Shown: positions 1-13,402, numbered from the stretch's first letter. The stretch is 64,000 nucleotides of DNA from Anoplopoma fimbria (GCF_027596085.1 NC_072470.1:3647688-3711687); one strand, 5' to 3'. Made by a program: numbers and translations. The notes: a model not told the origin generated them from the letters alone.

Positions 1-1560
1 TGTTACTCCATTTTCATCATGCACTGTGGGACAAAGGTGGCCTTCAACATCACAATCAAAATTCAAGTTCTGTAGTTGTTGGGGCGTACATTAAATAGTG
101 TGAATCAGGGTTAACCTCCCCTTTAAACCACCTGTCAGTCATTTATGTAACCATATATATATACATATTTGAGGTTTGTTATGAGTTGAGTTGTCGTGAT
201 CTCAATTGAAAAGATATTGCCTGTCCTTTGTCTTCTTGCAAACTGATGTGAACAAAGCATTTACAGAATCAATATAGTCTCATGTTAGTTTTTCTATTAT
301 TTCATTGGCATTTTAAACCCCCTAATCCCAATTATTTACAACATTTAAAGTGTAAAAAATGCTCAACTTCACGAATATACTCTGCAGAAACAGAGGAGGA
401 CAGAGCTACTGAGAAAAAGAGATAGTTAGAGTGAGAGTTTGACCGCGGTGACCAGGGGAATTAGAGAGAGAGCTTATCCCTGCGTCAGTATCAACATGTA
501 TAAGCCCAACGCTCCATTTCAACCCCAGAAACCTGCCGTCCAATCCATCAAAACACGACTCCCATCGACATAAAACCTCCCTCTCTGCCTGTATTTGTCT
601 TCCTAATTAATTACTTCACATGCCACAGTATGTTTTTCGAATGATAGATGATGGAAAATTATAGCTGTGGTATCCCGAGCACAGCCGGCGGTAGATTTGT
701 GCAGTCAGCTTCCAGCCTGCATTACCTGAGTAGATCTGGCAGAATGCCTGAGCACTCAGACAGGACGGGATGGATTTGATTTTTTTATTTTTTTTTGGTG
801 TGTAAGAGGCTTTTTAAAAAATGTTTCAAATGCCGGATTTAGTAGGTAAGCACAATCTGTCGTGTTCACCTACGTGATATCATCCAACAAGGACACGGTG
901 ACACTCAAACAGCAGAGGAGATCCAGTGTTTGTGTGCAGGAAATGTCATAACGAATCAGGAGGTGCACCTCTTTCTTAAGGTTTTATGGGAGAAAAGGTC
1001 AAGAAAACGTTTATGATAATGCTCTAGCATCTGGAAATTATGAAACCAACCTAAATAATCCAAGGTATTTGGACATTTTTATTGATTATTTTTCCACGTC
1101 AAATGCGTGTATTAATTCATCCAGTGGATGTTTACTGAGCATACATGCTGTTTTTTTTCTGCTTCACATTAAAATTCCAGATTTTACACCTGATTTTTAT
1201 CATTATTTTACTTATTCTACTGACAAAGATCATTTTTATATATTTCTTTAGGCTGTTTATGTTTTATTTCAGGGCCAAATAATATTTATAATAATGTTTT
1301 CATTATCAATTAGTTCCTTACTTGTTATTTTCCAGAAAAATTGGTTATAACCAGTGAATGTTTGCAATTTTTACACGATAAAAGATGATTATTCAAGTGG
1401 ACATTATCATTGATAAATGAATGACATTTACAGCACTGGTATTTCCTTGTTTTTGAGACGTGTTTTCCACCTTACAGTCAAAATGATGAGATTTCAAACC
1501 ATCCCTCCCTTTCAGTCCAAAGCGTAGACTCTCCACAGCACAGAAGCGTAGTAATAAACC
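1..1560. other. noncoding DNA, nothing recognised
   Basis: AT-rich, unique-looking sequence with many stops in all frames. There is a short T-rich run near 781-796 and a small CNE-like patch near 641-760, which has mixed composition and no simple repeat. I see no gene, RNA gene or repeat family here. Confidence 0.6.
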
Positions 1561-1925
1561 GTCAAATCGACAGGAGCCTCTCTCTTTTTATAATTTTTGA
1601 TGGGGCGTACCGCCTAAGGCCAGGTTCCTAATACTGATTCCAGGCCTTTGATTCACGGCGCTGTCCGGTTTTAATAATGCAGGCGTGTTTGCGGGTGGTT
1701 TGCCCCCTCCCGCCTCGGGGTCCGTCTCCCTCGCCCCTCCTCCCTGAAGAAGGCCGCTTCCTCACGGCGATGTCGAAAAAACAAAAAACGACCGGACAGG
1801 AAACGCTCACCGTGAGAGAGAGTCGGGATGGGAGGACTGGGAGCAGTGGGGGGGGTGAGAAAGAGGAAATGAAAGGGAGGAAAAGTTTCTTCTTTTCACG
1901 CTGGGAGCACAAAAGAGCATATTAA
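1561..1925. other. GC-rich, CpG-containing patch
   Basis: This block is clearly richer in G+C and CpG than its flanks, most so at 1675-1790. Open frames of 82-94 codons overlap on both strands, which is what GC-rich noncoding DNA gives and not evidence for a gene. The start (about 1600-1685) has mixed composition with homeodomain-like TAAT cores and could be a conserved element. A small CpG-island-like patch is possible, but no transcript is visible next to it. Confidence 0.3.
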
Positions 1926-3930
1926 ACAGCAAAGTTGATCAGTCCAAATTAAGTCTTGAATTCACAGCTTCTTTAATCTTTACGCATCTGAAACCATTTC
2001 CTCCCCCCCCCCCCGCCTCCACACTTCCTCCTGCTAAAACAGTGAAATGAAATCCAACCCGTGCCGTTGACTCTCCCCATGTTGAAAACACCGAGACACA
2101 TCATAAAAAATTAATTACTCCTGCAACCCCCCCTCTCTCTCCTCATTTCCATAAGATTCCTTTAAAAATATGTAAAATTCATTTAAAGTAAGTGGTGACG
2201 TTGTCTTTGAAGATCACGACAACTAACATGGATCAAAGCGGAGGTTCTGTACGGATGAGGGCCTGATTAGCATAATGAAATTAACTTAGAGACAAGAATC
2301 TCTAATAGGTGCAACAAAAAAACGCATTAACAATATTTAAGGAAAGTACTGTTTGTGCTTGTAATACAACAATTATGGAACTTGTATTTAATTAACACGT
2401 TGCTGATTAACTTCTTTCTTCGTACACCGCTCATATTAAAACCCCTTTTCATTTTGGAAGCAATATTTTTTCTCTTTCTTGCTTCTTTCACTTTTCAACT
2501 TGACACACATGATGATTCTTTGCTGCATTGTTTTTCTTAAATCGGGCCATGAAATCAGTCTGAATTTGCATATTCACAGGGATAATTGTAAAGCTGGCAG
2601 ATAGTTGTGCTATAATTGCAAACTAATGACTGCAAAATTATTTGTGAACTCACAAGATATCAAGGTTTTCTTTTTTTCAAAAGCACCTAATTTGAGTGAC
2701 AGCTCAAAGAAAAAGGTTTATCTGGAAATTTCCCTTTTTGGAATGACTATTACTCAGAGTCACGCTATCTTTACTGTCTCAGCGTGTGATCTGTGTACTA
2801 CAACATCCTGTATGAGCTGTTGAGCTTGTAGTTTCTCTGTGAGGGGCTTTAATGCATCCTCCTCTTCCTGAGAGAGAAAATACAGAGTCGCAGTTATGAA
2901 TCACAGCTGCAAAAATACCTGAGAGTCCAGCTCTCATAACAGGAAGGTAAGACTTAGCAAATTAAAAGCACTGTTAAACTCATCTCTGACTTCATGCAGT
3001 AATTGTAAAACCAAAAAACAAATACACAGAAGTGTGCAGTTTGACTGAATTAGATTGACTAGATTAATCCAAATGAAAGCAATGATCTTTTATTAATTTC
3101 AGCTGTTAACTGTCTTCCGTCTCTCTCTAATGAGTGCATCCAGTCAATTAAAAGTTTCCTATTTGCTGTTGTAAACACGCAGTGTTTGAATCCGAACGTC
3201 CACACTGGCAGACTCCGTCAGATATACACAGACGGCATGCTGAGGCTCTGGGCCTTCAGAGGAGATTAAATACACAATAAGACGGGACAGAAGAGCAGCA
3301 TTTTAACTGTGAAATGACAGATAAAGATTAAATGCACATCTCTGAAGGGTTCTGAACAGAAATGGATGTTTTATATGTATCTTTTGTGTTTGAATGTTTT
3401 GTTGTTTTTTGAGCCATCAACGAAACCAATTTGCACCAACGCTCATCAGAGTATTGTTGTGGTTGCATCATCACTTCCATCAAATTGCTATGAATTATTG
3501 ATTAGGAGTATTCTAAGTGAGGTATGCACCAAAAGCAGACTGTTGAAGTTCACATAAGCTCCTTTAAAATATTTTTTCTTTGAATTGTGGATTTGGTCAG
3601 CACCTGTAGAGTCTGTGGGTCTGCATTTTGGAAAACTACAGGAATCAGATTCTGTCGCTATCTGGTACAGGAAGTGATGCATGTTGTGATTATGATTTGT
3701 TTAGAATAAAGAGAAGAAGAGCTATCAGCAAGCACAGAAATAGAAAACAAGTCCAGATTATTTCCCAGTTTACCACCTCAGTCATCTGAGAGTTGGATTG
3801 TGTGAAACCAGACTGACCACGCTAACGTTGGTCCAGATATTTAGTGTTCTGGGTCTTTGTGTTGTTTAGTTTGTAATCTGACCAGCACTCCCCTCAGTGG
3901 GAGTCGGGTGTATCCCCCTCTCGCTGATAG
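1926..3930. other. noncoding DNA, nothing recognised
   Basis: It contains a 12-base C run at 2003-2014 and otherwise ordinary AT-rich sequence. The short frames at 2355-2823 and 3366-3682 lack compositional or motif support for coding. Confidence 0.55.
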
Positions 3931-4030
3931 AGAAAAGAGCGCTGTCCTCTTTAGGCCCGGCAGTAATTGAAATAAATTACAAGAGTGCAGCATTGTTGTT
4001 ATCTGTGGTTAGTTAACAGCACCTCCCTCT
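3931..4030. promoter_or_regulatory. candidate conserved noncoding element (conservation untested)
   Basis: About 100 bp of non-repetitive sequence with closely packed transcription-factor-like words: TAATTG at 3964-3969, a SOX-like CATTGTT at 3991-3997, a RUNX-like TGTGGTT at 4004-4010 and GTTAAC at 4012-4017. The clustering and the lack of simple repeats suggest an enhancer core. This is inference from composition only. Confidence 0.25.
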
Positions 4031-4136
4031 CTCTCAGGGAACGGAGAGGGAGTCAGGGAGGAGGAGGACGACACGAGGTTCCAGTGACCCAGATTTAGTC
4101 TCAAAACATAAATAAATTATCAGCCCCCCCTTCTCA

Positions 4137-4180
4137 CACTCACACACACACACACACACACACTTCAACAACACACACAC
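4137..4180. repeat. short interrupted (CA)n microsatellite
   Basis: A run of about a dozen CA units (4139-4163) is interrupted by TTCAACAA and followed by a second short CA run. Confidence 0.9.
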
Positions 4181-5659
4181 TTCCCTTCATGTTCAGAGTG
4201 CACCTTCAAAGTTGTAAATGGGATTTAATCGTGGTGAAATGGAGATGTAGTCACATTCCTGAATGCACACACTATCATGTATATATGCACACAGACTTAT
4301 CGAATGCTGAAAGAATAATAGATGAACAGAATATTAACTTCCATAATCGAGCAATCACAAAAAATGTCAAACTCTTTTGTTCCGGCTTCTGTGTGAATAT
4401 GTGGATTTACTGTTTTTTTCTCTTTTACATTAGTACAAACTGAATATCTTTGTTTTTGGACACGAGAAATCTGTCACTTCTGGGCTCTGGGAAAAAAAGA
4501 AACCAAATTAGATCATTTTATTACCATTTGCATTCTGTTTTTTGTAAATTTATTATAAATCCTTGATGATCAACCTCGCTAACGTTACCTAGCTCTCTTC
4601 CTGCCTATTTCAACACAGATTTGTCGTTCACAAAGAATCGTCGTTCACATTATCAGGGACATTTTATTTTATATTATGACCGATAATTTTTTCGGAATTT
4701 TCACTTGATCTGCTACCAAAGTATTGGTTCTTGTAACACTCTTTACCACATCTCCAGACTTCTTTACTACGTTTAAAACAGGAACGTCTAATCCCTCTGG
4801 GTGCTTTAAAACTTTTAACTTTGGATCTTTTTATTTTTGAGCTGTCTGCAAATGTTCCTGTTCCTTCTCTTTACTGGTTTACTCTGTTTACTTAGGTCCT
4901 CTTTTCACAAAAGAGATCCTGATCTCAATTAAATAACCTGATACAAAAGAAAGGTAATGACAATTTTCCAGAACACGTATCACAGCTGGTCTTTGTCCTC
5001 ATCGTCTCCCCCCAGATGAAGAATGACTGCAAACAGAGTCTTAAGTGACACCAGTAAATAATCCTCTTTATTCACACTTCCTTTGTTTGGAGAACATCTT
5101 GGGAAAACAGGGTTCTTGTCCTCAGAAAACAAAGTCATAAAAACAGAGAATCTGAGACAGTGCAGGAGTGACAGTGTTTTTAAGCAGGCCTGTCTGTCGT
5201 GGCGGCGCTTTAAGAGCGTTCTCTGGCGACTGCCGTGACACTGCCATTCCCATGCCCTGTCGAATTCTTTCCTCAGATCCCAGGCATTTAAACTGCTCCC
5301 TCCCTCCCCTACGCCGCTCAGGATGTAGCCAAAAGTCCACTGACCTATGTGGGAGTGGATATTTTGGAAGACGGCCCTGGCTCTTTCACTCTCTATTCCT
5401 GTCCTCGCACGTTCATTAGCCCGGCCTCGAGAGTCAGAGTGTTTACATGTTGTTATCATTCCTCTCCTATCATTTTTCTTCCCTGCTTTTTCTCTCTTTC
5501 TCCCTCTCCGCTGAGGGATGTTTTTTTTCTAGGTGGGGTCATCTGCTGTAATAAATTCATGTATGTCACATTAGAATGACTATAATCACGAAGCAGATTA
5601 AATATAAATGTGTTCTTCCTGGTGAGAATGTAGGAAAGTCTCTTTAGAAACGGGCAAAG

Positions 5660-5660
<1 letters not shown>
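4181..5660. other. noncoding DNA, nothing recognised
   Basis: It holds the longest open frame in the window, 159 codons on the minus strand at 4980-5459. That frame shows no domain, signal peptide or recognisable family, and other frames overlap it on both strands. I treat it as chance. Confidence 0.5.

Positions 5661-5734
<74 letters not shown>
5661..5734. repeat. (TG)37 microsatellite
   Basis: Uninterrupted dinucleotide array of 74 bases. Pure arrays of this length are usually polymorphic and can adopt Z-DNA. It produces the apparent Thr/His-rich frame on the minus strand, which is not a gene. Confidence 0.97.
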
Positions 5735-5735
<1 letters not shown>

Positions 5736-8580
5736 AGGCAGGAGGCAGTACATGTCCATTACTATACAACACATGCTGTTCTGTGTGAGCCATGCAGGAT
5801 GACTGCAGAAAAAGAGTCCTTTTGATGATAAGTCGGATGTTTTCAAAGGTCAGAAATGCATCCGAAGTTTACAGATATAAAGCTGCAAACAGCTGATTGT
5901 GTTATTAAAAGTAAGATTTTATTTACTTCAACTTTATTATTACAAAGGAAATTAGGTTTGCAGCCAGGCGTTAAACACGTTCACAGGATCACAGCACTGA
6001 AGGAAAGATGGGTAGGGTTTTTGAATCGGGAGGACAGGAAATAGGAAGAGTTACTTTATGATAAATTAGCCATTCTTTCAAGCAGATCCCATGGTCTTCT
6101 CACAATGCCTGAATTGTTCAGAAAAGGTACAAAACTTGATGCATTTTGTCATTTGCATCCCTCTGCATCCGTATGTATTCTTTGGTAATTACTGCACATG
6201 TGTATTACAAAAAAGACAAAGCATTTTCAGTAATGACATCACATTTTCTATATTATTTTCTGGACGCTGTGGCTTAAATCTGCCCTCTGGTAATGGACTT
6301 TATGTAAGAAGCATGTCGTGATCAAAGGTCTGTGTTTACAGATGGTTGTTGCCTCATTGCTAGAGGTCAAGGTAGAGGAATCAGTCTGTTTCTGACCAAG
6401 TCATTATTTACTGTTGATTCCACACGGGGAAGTTTTCCCGACCGGCGCTCTGAGACTTTCACATTACAGCCCAGCAGAGGAAATAATGACCTGTAGGTGC
6501 TCAGCTGTTGGAACGAAATTGGTGTTTCTTTTCTATGTTTTATGATTATACTCCAAAGCTGCCGCGGTCTCCTCCAGCATCCCTCCTCCCACCCTCCAGT
6601 CTCGTCTCCCACACTGCACACACACTGTTACATCACTGGAAATGTTTGCTGCTTTATTTTCTGGAACTTGTGAGATCTTTTCTCACCTTTATTTTGTCTC
6701 TCCGCGTACTGTTGCCGTTTTGGAGAAACCACGTCATTGCAATTATTGCAAGATTCCTTTTTTCTTTCTGTAGCTGCGTTGACGTGTAACATATTTCTTC
6801 CTCTGACGATGGAGGAGGTTTTGCATGACCACTTAGATTCAGACCTTCAGTTTGTGAAATGCACACCCTATGTTGCAGCCCAGTCTCATGACGTTTTAGT
6901 GAATGAGATCACTCTGCAGAAATCTTATGTCATTTTAACAGTAATGAGTCCTTTACGTCTTATTTTTCTTAAGAGAAATGAGAAATAATCCAGTGCAGAA
7001 GATGGATTTGGAATTTACTCCAATGCAATTCACTTTTTTCAAGTATTTTCAAGTATTTTTCTTGAATATGATGCAGTGACCTGGCTTATACTGTCTTGTT
7101 TTTAAATATTGTCACTCGTATCTGTAACATTCATGAAGCACGTTGTGAAAAATTAAAGACATAAATGACTAGATGGAGTTGGTTTGCACTGCAGTGTGAA
7201 CAACAAGCTCCTTGCTCAGAAAGCGGGACATTCTCAGGTCATTATAGTCTTTTTAGATATTTTTGAAGGTTCTAACCTGACAGCCGTGATATTTCTTATT
7301 GCTCCTTCTCTCTTTTTATTCCGTATCTCCCTCTTGTATTCCTCCAGTGGCCGGTGGATTCAGAGGCTCGTGAGAAGAAAGACGTCGGGTGGTTGTTAGA
7401 AGCGTAGAGGATTCAGGGCCCAAAGCAACTAATCAACGTGTTACTTGTGTCACACCGACTTAAATCAACTTTTCTCGAAGCGCGTATGCTCCTCCGTCGT
7501 CTTTGATTGTTGTCCTGCGAGACCCGTAAAATATTCAAACTATTTCAGTTACCTGCTGTTTTAGTAGGTATAAAGCAGAAAGAAGTAGAAAGTTTGTCTT
7601 TCATGTGTTTCTGATGGACTGTCACTCGCTCTGTGGCACAAATGTTCGAATATGAGACGCGGCGGACATGACTTTTCATCGCCGTTAATCAAAATGAATA
7701 AACATGCATAATTGCACAGAGCAGGGAGAAGTTAGGGAAATTCAGAGGGAATTTTCAATGCCCTATGAAGTATTAAAACGAAGCTTGGCCTCATTTTTTC
7801 TAAAAAAAATTCTACCTAACCGTACTTCCCCACCTAGCTTTCTACCAACGGCACTGACGTGTATATCTCTGGTTTTCATCACATGAGCTTTTCTCAAACA
7901 CACAAACCATTAGGACAAAATATTTACTTTCTCACAGACGCATTCCCGTACTTCTCATAACTTTGATATTCCCTTTGATTTCCAGCGCCCCCTCCCTCTC
8001 CTTTCAGATATGTAGAAGTTTAAGAAATCTGTGGGTTTGATGTGATTTTTCCCGCCTTTGTACATCATAGGCAAACATGAAAAAAAGTGCGTTAACAGAC
8101 AGGCAACGAGCTCAGGCAACAGTGGGGAGCTAAGATTGACATGTTTTTTTATTTTGACAGCGCTCACCCTCCCTGCCCTTGGTTTATGATCATAAATAGT
8201 GCATGTTGCTTATTAGGAGGCTGCTGCCACGTTCCCAGCTAGCGAGTGTGTTGCTCGCCGGTGTTAGCAGACAATTTGCCAGTACACATGTGAGACATTA
8301 TTAGCGTTTCCCTTTCATCCTGCGCCTCACTCTCCCCTCTGTCTCTTGCTCCAGTCCTGTGCCATCCATGCAAAGCACTCTGGGATAGGTTGCACTCACT
8401 GATTCTGCACGCTGCTCATCATGCGGAGAAATTTGATGGGAAAAGCGCATAATTTGCCTCTTCTAAGATTAAATCTAACTAATGTGATTATGTGGCACAG
8501 ACACAGGAGTATATGCAAGCACACAAAAGCTGGTATGATGACAGAATTTCAAGATGTTTCACGTAGCTAAAGAGGGAAAA
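5735..8580. other. noncoding DNA, nothing recognised
   Basis: Mostly AT-rich sequence with scattered short frames of 60-93 codons. None has recognisable protein features. A small local duplication (a TCAAGTATTTT word twice) occurs near 7038-7062. No known repeat family was recognised. Confidence 0.5.
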
Positions 8581-8589
8581 AAAACAAGA

Positions 8590-9130
8590 AAGGCCGGTGC
8601 TTTTTAATGCTGCATGGAGCAACATCTGGCTCCAATTACCCACTGTGAGGTAGGTGCTCTATTATAAAGGAAACTCAAAGGATTTCCTCTCTAAAAATAC
8701 ACGTTATCCCTTAATTCCTGCCTAAATTACCACTTAAGCAAGGCCTGTAATTCATAAACCCCAGTAGTCCAGGTCCGTGTCCATGAATGCAGGGGAAACT
8801 AAACTCTGTGTCACCTTGACCGTGGAGGTAGCCGTCCTTGGAGAGCAGTGGCAGAGAGTGACATGGGCAGGGCAAAGAGAGTCGGAGAAAGAGATTAGTG
8901 GCGTTGGTCGCACCTCTCCTCCACTCTGATAGCGCCCCGCTGGAGTGGCGAGAGAGGTGAGGAGGGACATAATGGCCGATGGACCCCCTCTAAAAGGATG
9001 TTTTTGCGAGAGGTGGGAGAGGAGGTGGGGATGGTGCGAGGGCTCCCGGGTCTCCGGGGATAGATTTGCAAGTGGAGATAGTCCGATTCACCTCTCCCTG
9101 ACACTGACGCCAGGGGCCCGGGGCGAGCAG
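8590..9130. promoter_or_regulatory. candidate regulatory block, AT-rich then GC-rich (conservation untested)
   Basis: The first part (about 8590-8765) is unique sequence of mixed composition with several AATTA/TAAT-like words and no simple repeats, typical of fish CNEs. The second part (about 8900-9130) is GC-rich and purine-rich on the plus strand with several GAGAGG and CACCTC words, opening frames on both strands. No transcript is visible, so the block could be an enhancer or only a compositional patch. Confidence 0.25.
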
Positions 9131-9549
9131 TCAGCGTGTGGTCAAGGCAAGTACGACCCCAACCCCCAACCTCCAAACACATACTGTCTCTCAGAAAGTA
9201 CAGGTTTTCCAGGCAGAGAGGTAATTTGATGCTAGGTTCTCTCCGGAGGCCTCGCTGTTGTGGTGCGAGTGCCGGTGTCACTGGGTCAGAGCTGAAGTTT
9301 TTTTCCACCGAAGCTTTCAGAATCGATTAAACAGAGAACGGTGGCCTGATCGCCACGGTAACGGTCACAGACAGGAGGGAAGTCCTAAAAGCTTTAGCTC
9401 GAAGAACACACGTCCACACACATGTCAAAAAAATGACTTTAGATCACGTTACAAAACAGTACAGTGGCCATAAAAACATTTAAATAACCCTAACATTGAA
9501 CTGAAACAGTAATCGTCCAAATCCTTTGCCATCCAAATTTTGTTTAAAG

Positions 9550-9830
9550 AGCATAGGAGGTGGTGGATGGGTCAACCAGACACATAACTTTCACCCAGGA
9601 AACCACTGTTCGTGTCCTGTGTGAAACCAGAATCCTACGTTGTTATGTAAAAAAGTCTGATGAAGGCGTTTGTTGTTTATGTGCGTAGTTATGTCGTGAT
9701 GGTTGTTACGTTATGTTAAGTTATTATTTAAACATAATGTATTTTCTAACAATAACCAATAAGTTTTGTTGCCTAAATCTAACTAATCGCTGCATAGTCT
9801 TCCTATGAAACATATGTATGGCACGTTCTT
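9550..9830 (+). repeat. dispersed repeat, percomorph type (copy A)
   Basis: It carries a GGGTCAACCAGACAC head, then CTTTCACCC and CACTGTTCGTGTCC words, a stretch rich in GTTATG/ACGTTA, and a TTTTGTTGCCTAAATCTAAC segment near 9766-9785. A second, diverged copy with the same words in the same order lies at about 45652-45915 in this window. I recognise the word set from percomorph genomes. Its class (MITE, SINE or other) is not evident and both ends are approximate. Confidence 0.6.
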
Positions 9831-12800
9831 TTGGTTCAGAAATGTTGATTTTTTGGGGCGGCTTAGTCTGCGATTATTCCCAAGATTCCAGGTGTGTTCA
9901 GATAATCCAAACTAAATATTTTGCTTCCTTAAAACCTGCATTTTTGTCTGACCGCTTGTGGACTGCAATGCAGCGATGTTTCAGCAAACACTTTAACTAA
10001 AAAGCGATGCCCAATATAACACCCGAATCGTGAGAAATGAGGAATTTCCTTTAGTAATGGTCAAATTTATCCAAACAGCTTGAAGGCATCTTCCCATTAA
10101 CACCAAATAAGAAACATAGATAGCCAGCTGTGTACATGCTGAACTGGGCCACAACTAAAATACCAAAATACAAAAAACAGAATATGTCCTGCCAGAATTA
10201 TATGATTAAAGCATGTGATGTAAACTATGTCACAATGTACACTATTAATATACATCTGAGGATTTTTGACCTCATTTTTTATTATTATGCAACAAAATAG
10301 AAGATTTTAGGAATGCTGCAAATTGGAAATAAGATAGTTATCTGTCACTTGGTGTATAAGAGTTGTGATGAAATGCTCGGTTTTCTGAACGACAGCGGGT
10401 GAGATAACTTGTTTTTCTTGAATAACTACGTTCCTCAGAGAGAGTAAATTAACCGTAGCCCTCAAACGCTGCTCCATGCCTGGACTCCCCTCATTTTTAA
10501 GAACCAGAGAGTGTCGAAGGCTCTGTTAACATTTTTCCGACCTGGAATGTTACCGACCCAGGAGCCCTGACAGAGCAGGTATTGGCACACCGCAGTCTGA
10601 TTTCATAGGGTTTCGGGTGTATTTTTAATTGGTGGAAACGTCAGTCTGAACCTGTAGTCCAGCAACCGCAGAGGGAACATCGTCTCCAGCAATCTGCCCC
10701 AACCCTGTTATTAAGGGGTAATTCAAACAACTCGTTTATTTCATCAGGAACTGCCCAGAAAGCACCAGATTCTTCAAGAAGTCTTTTAGGGTTACAAGAC
10801 CTGGATCAAGACTAAGAGCACTTTAAAGTGATATATCTGATATGGTAAACCATTGTAAAGGTATATGATGGAGTTCAGTCCAAAATCCAGGCACAATTCT
10901 TTGGTTTTTAAAAGTCTGACTGATCCAAAGCATACTTAAGATGAAGCCAAAACAAGTTGAATTACTTTGTTTCTTCCTCTCCTGAGGTTTTTTCTCTTGC
11001 TAACATGGCGACATACACCCAAAAGCAGGTCTTTTTCCTGGCTTGATGGACTTTTTGGACGTGGAACAAGACTTTCTCGTGTTGGGCCTTTTTGACCAAC
11101 CTCTGCCTTCTCTCATTTCCTTTCATGGTGCAAATCTTCCTCCAGATTCTGCAGCCAAAACAAATGACAGTAATGACGACGATCAATGGGTCGTTTCCGG
11201 TGGTTAAGAAGCTTGGTATATATGTTTGATTTCTTTCTAAGTCATTATACTTAAACATACAGAAACATTTATTCTCCTCGGTTGATTTATCAGGTCTTTT
11301 TTCTCTCAAGCTCACTTTGAGACGTACACGCCTGAAGCAGGTCTGATTTCTTACAAAGCAAACAAGTCCTCTGCAGCCATATGCATGCTCCCAGAGAATC
11401 AAGAAACGGAGCAGAAGGCCAGGTTAATCATGCTGAATGAGATTTTTGACCTAAACTGAAGAATTAATTTCTGTTGCAAATGGAAACAGGATTCCTTCAA
11501 CAAATCTGATCGCTGTGAAAGACCATCCAGACGTCTGCTTTAAGAACAAAATGCTAGTTTAAGTAGAACCTGAACAGTGAGGTTTGTCGACTGAATCAGT
11601 ATCATCTTTTAAATCACTTCTGAATCTCACTTTAATAGACTTGCTTTCATGTGCTGATGATTTATTAATTTTTCCTGACGCCCGTCTTTTTATGTGACGC
11701 TTCTTGTTTTGCTTACATTACTCTTTCATGAAGTATCACTTTTTTTTTACTACATGTTTGCTGAATGCTGTTGCATGAGCTCTCCATCTTTAATCCAGCA
11801 GGGACTCTTTAGAATAATCACGATTTATCCTCCCAAGTATTTACATTTTTATAGATTTTATACTTCTGTTATTGTAAATTTCTCAAGGAAGTTTGCAGCT
11901 TTTTCTTTTCTGCAAGTACAACATTGAGAAATGCAGCTTAAACATTAATTTATGCACAATTGTATGCTCTGAAAAGAACAGATTAATCCTTATCAGTGAT
12001 ACTCAAATATGATGTTTATATAATTTTGGTAAGTAAAAGTTTAACTGAGGACTTTTATTAAAGTTTTTCATTCCATTGTGGAGGATTGAATTGCTGTTTT
12101 CGTCACAGTAGAATTCTTAATAGATTGAATTGTGTAACATTTGAGAAGTGATTCTCTTTAATGTTAATGTGTGATGTATGCAGCATGAATCCAGAAATAA
12201 GGGCCTTTTATAATGGCTACCAGTTTAGCATCCCTGTTAACTTTTATTCGGCCAGCATTAAAGCTACATCATAAACTAAACTTTCCAAAGTACCCCACAG
12301 TCGAACATTAACTTCCACGTTGATTAATCTTTGTGTTCACCTTTTGTCGTCTTCACAGCATGTTGCTGCATCCGTGAAACACCACAAATGTGAGGATATC
12401 CTTTTTTAACAAGGAGAGGAGACAGCCCAGGTCTCTGGGAGTCTTTTGGGGTAATTTAACACAAACACAGCGAGGGAAACAGACTATTTGTGAAGGTAGT
12501 CGTCCATCAAACACTGAGGAGAATGTCCAGTTGGTGGCTCCAGCAGGCTTAGAATAGCCTTTTGTTCAAACACCTTTAATAATTAAACACCTACTCAGCC
12601 CCTCAGGCTTCACAAGATTGAAGACTTTCGCAAGGGGGGGTAAAAAAAATCCCCTTCTCTTCCCCATGCTGCTGTAACCTGGAGAGCTCGGCGGAGATGA
12701 GGTGCTCCGTATCACCTAATGCCTTTTCCTGTTGCTGAACAAAACCCCTCTGACTCCTTAAGTACACTCATAAAAGAGAAACACTTGAAACACATCTGTC

Positions 12801-13277
12801 TCTGTAGCTCTGTAGCTGAGGTTTTTATTTCAAAACCACAGTTATATTATGGCATGATATGACTTTGGTGAAAGTATGATAATATCAGTATCTGAACATA
12901 TAGACCGTCATTAAAGTTGAGCAGATGAAACTCTCTTTTGCAGCTCTCTAAATGGCAGGGAAACAAAAGCTTCAAATATATCAAGAAAGTTCTATTAAAT
13001 GAGCAGAAAAAGTTCAATTTAATCTCATGTTTTTGTTGCTGTTTTGTTGAAATAAATTGCTTCATCGACGTAATCGCGCCAGTTTGCCACAAAAATAGAA
13101 AAATAACCCGCTTTAATGGCCAGAGCAGCCGGTGTTGCTGTAACTCAGTGTGTTTCTTGCATCACCTGAAAAGTGTTTGTGGTATTTTGTTCCATGCTGT
13201 AAGATAACTACATACTGGATGGTAACATTTCATCACCGAGACACAACAACGAACAATTAGTTAACATTCAGCCAACG
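9831..13277. other. noncoding DNA, no gene recognised
   Basis: Long stretch of ordinary composition. The 146-codon minus frame at 10962-11402 has one hydrophobic segment followed by a basic tail but matches no family I know. A block at about 12590-12770 with mixed composition could be conserved noncoding sequence. No simple repeat longer than about 10 bases was noticed. Confidence 0.5.
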
Positions 13278-13402
13278 TGGGGCGTCCTCGTGGCCTCGGG
13301 GTTTATCATTACACGTAGCATTCCCGGGTCTAGTTCCTGGACCTCCTCATCTCTCTCTCTTCTTAGTTCATGTCAGACCTCTAAAAAAAGGCATAAAACT
13401 CC
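13278..13402 (+). mobile_element. tRNA-derived SINE (teleost type), degenerate
   Basis: The head has a tRNA-like layout: an A-box-like TGGCCTCGGGG near 13290-13301 and a B-box-like GGTCTAGTTCC at 13327-13337, close to the consensus GGTTCGANTCC. It is followed by the diagnostic body of a common fish SINE, a CATCTCTCTCTCT stretch, then TTCATGTCA and a terminal CTCTAAAAAAAGGCATAAAA tail. Substitutions in the boxes show an old copy, unlikely to be transcribed. The exact target-site duplication was not found. Confidence 0.7.

Noticed and set aside
1628..1925. Overlapping 82- and 94-codon frames on both strands
   Set aside because: Both strands are open because the patch is GC-rich. There is no evidence for either frame.
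4980..5459. Longest open frame (159 codons, minus strand)
   Set aside because: No recognisable domain or signal, overlapping frames on both strands, and a length expected by chance for a window of this size.
5598..5846. Thr/His-repeat frame
   Set aside because: Translation of the (TG)37 array on the minus strand.
13278..13402. Possible tRNA gene from A- and B-box-like words
   Set aside because: The cloverleaf cannot be completed and the downstream body is that of a SINE; the same applies at 44329-44505 and 29612-29745.
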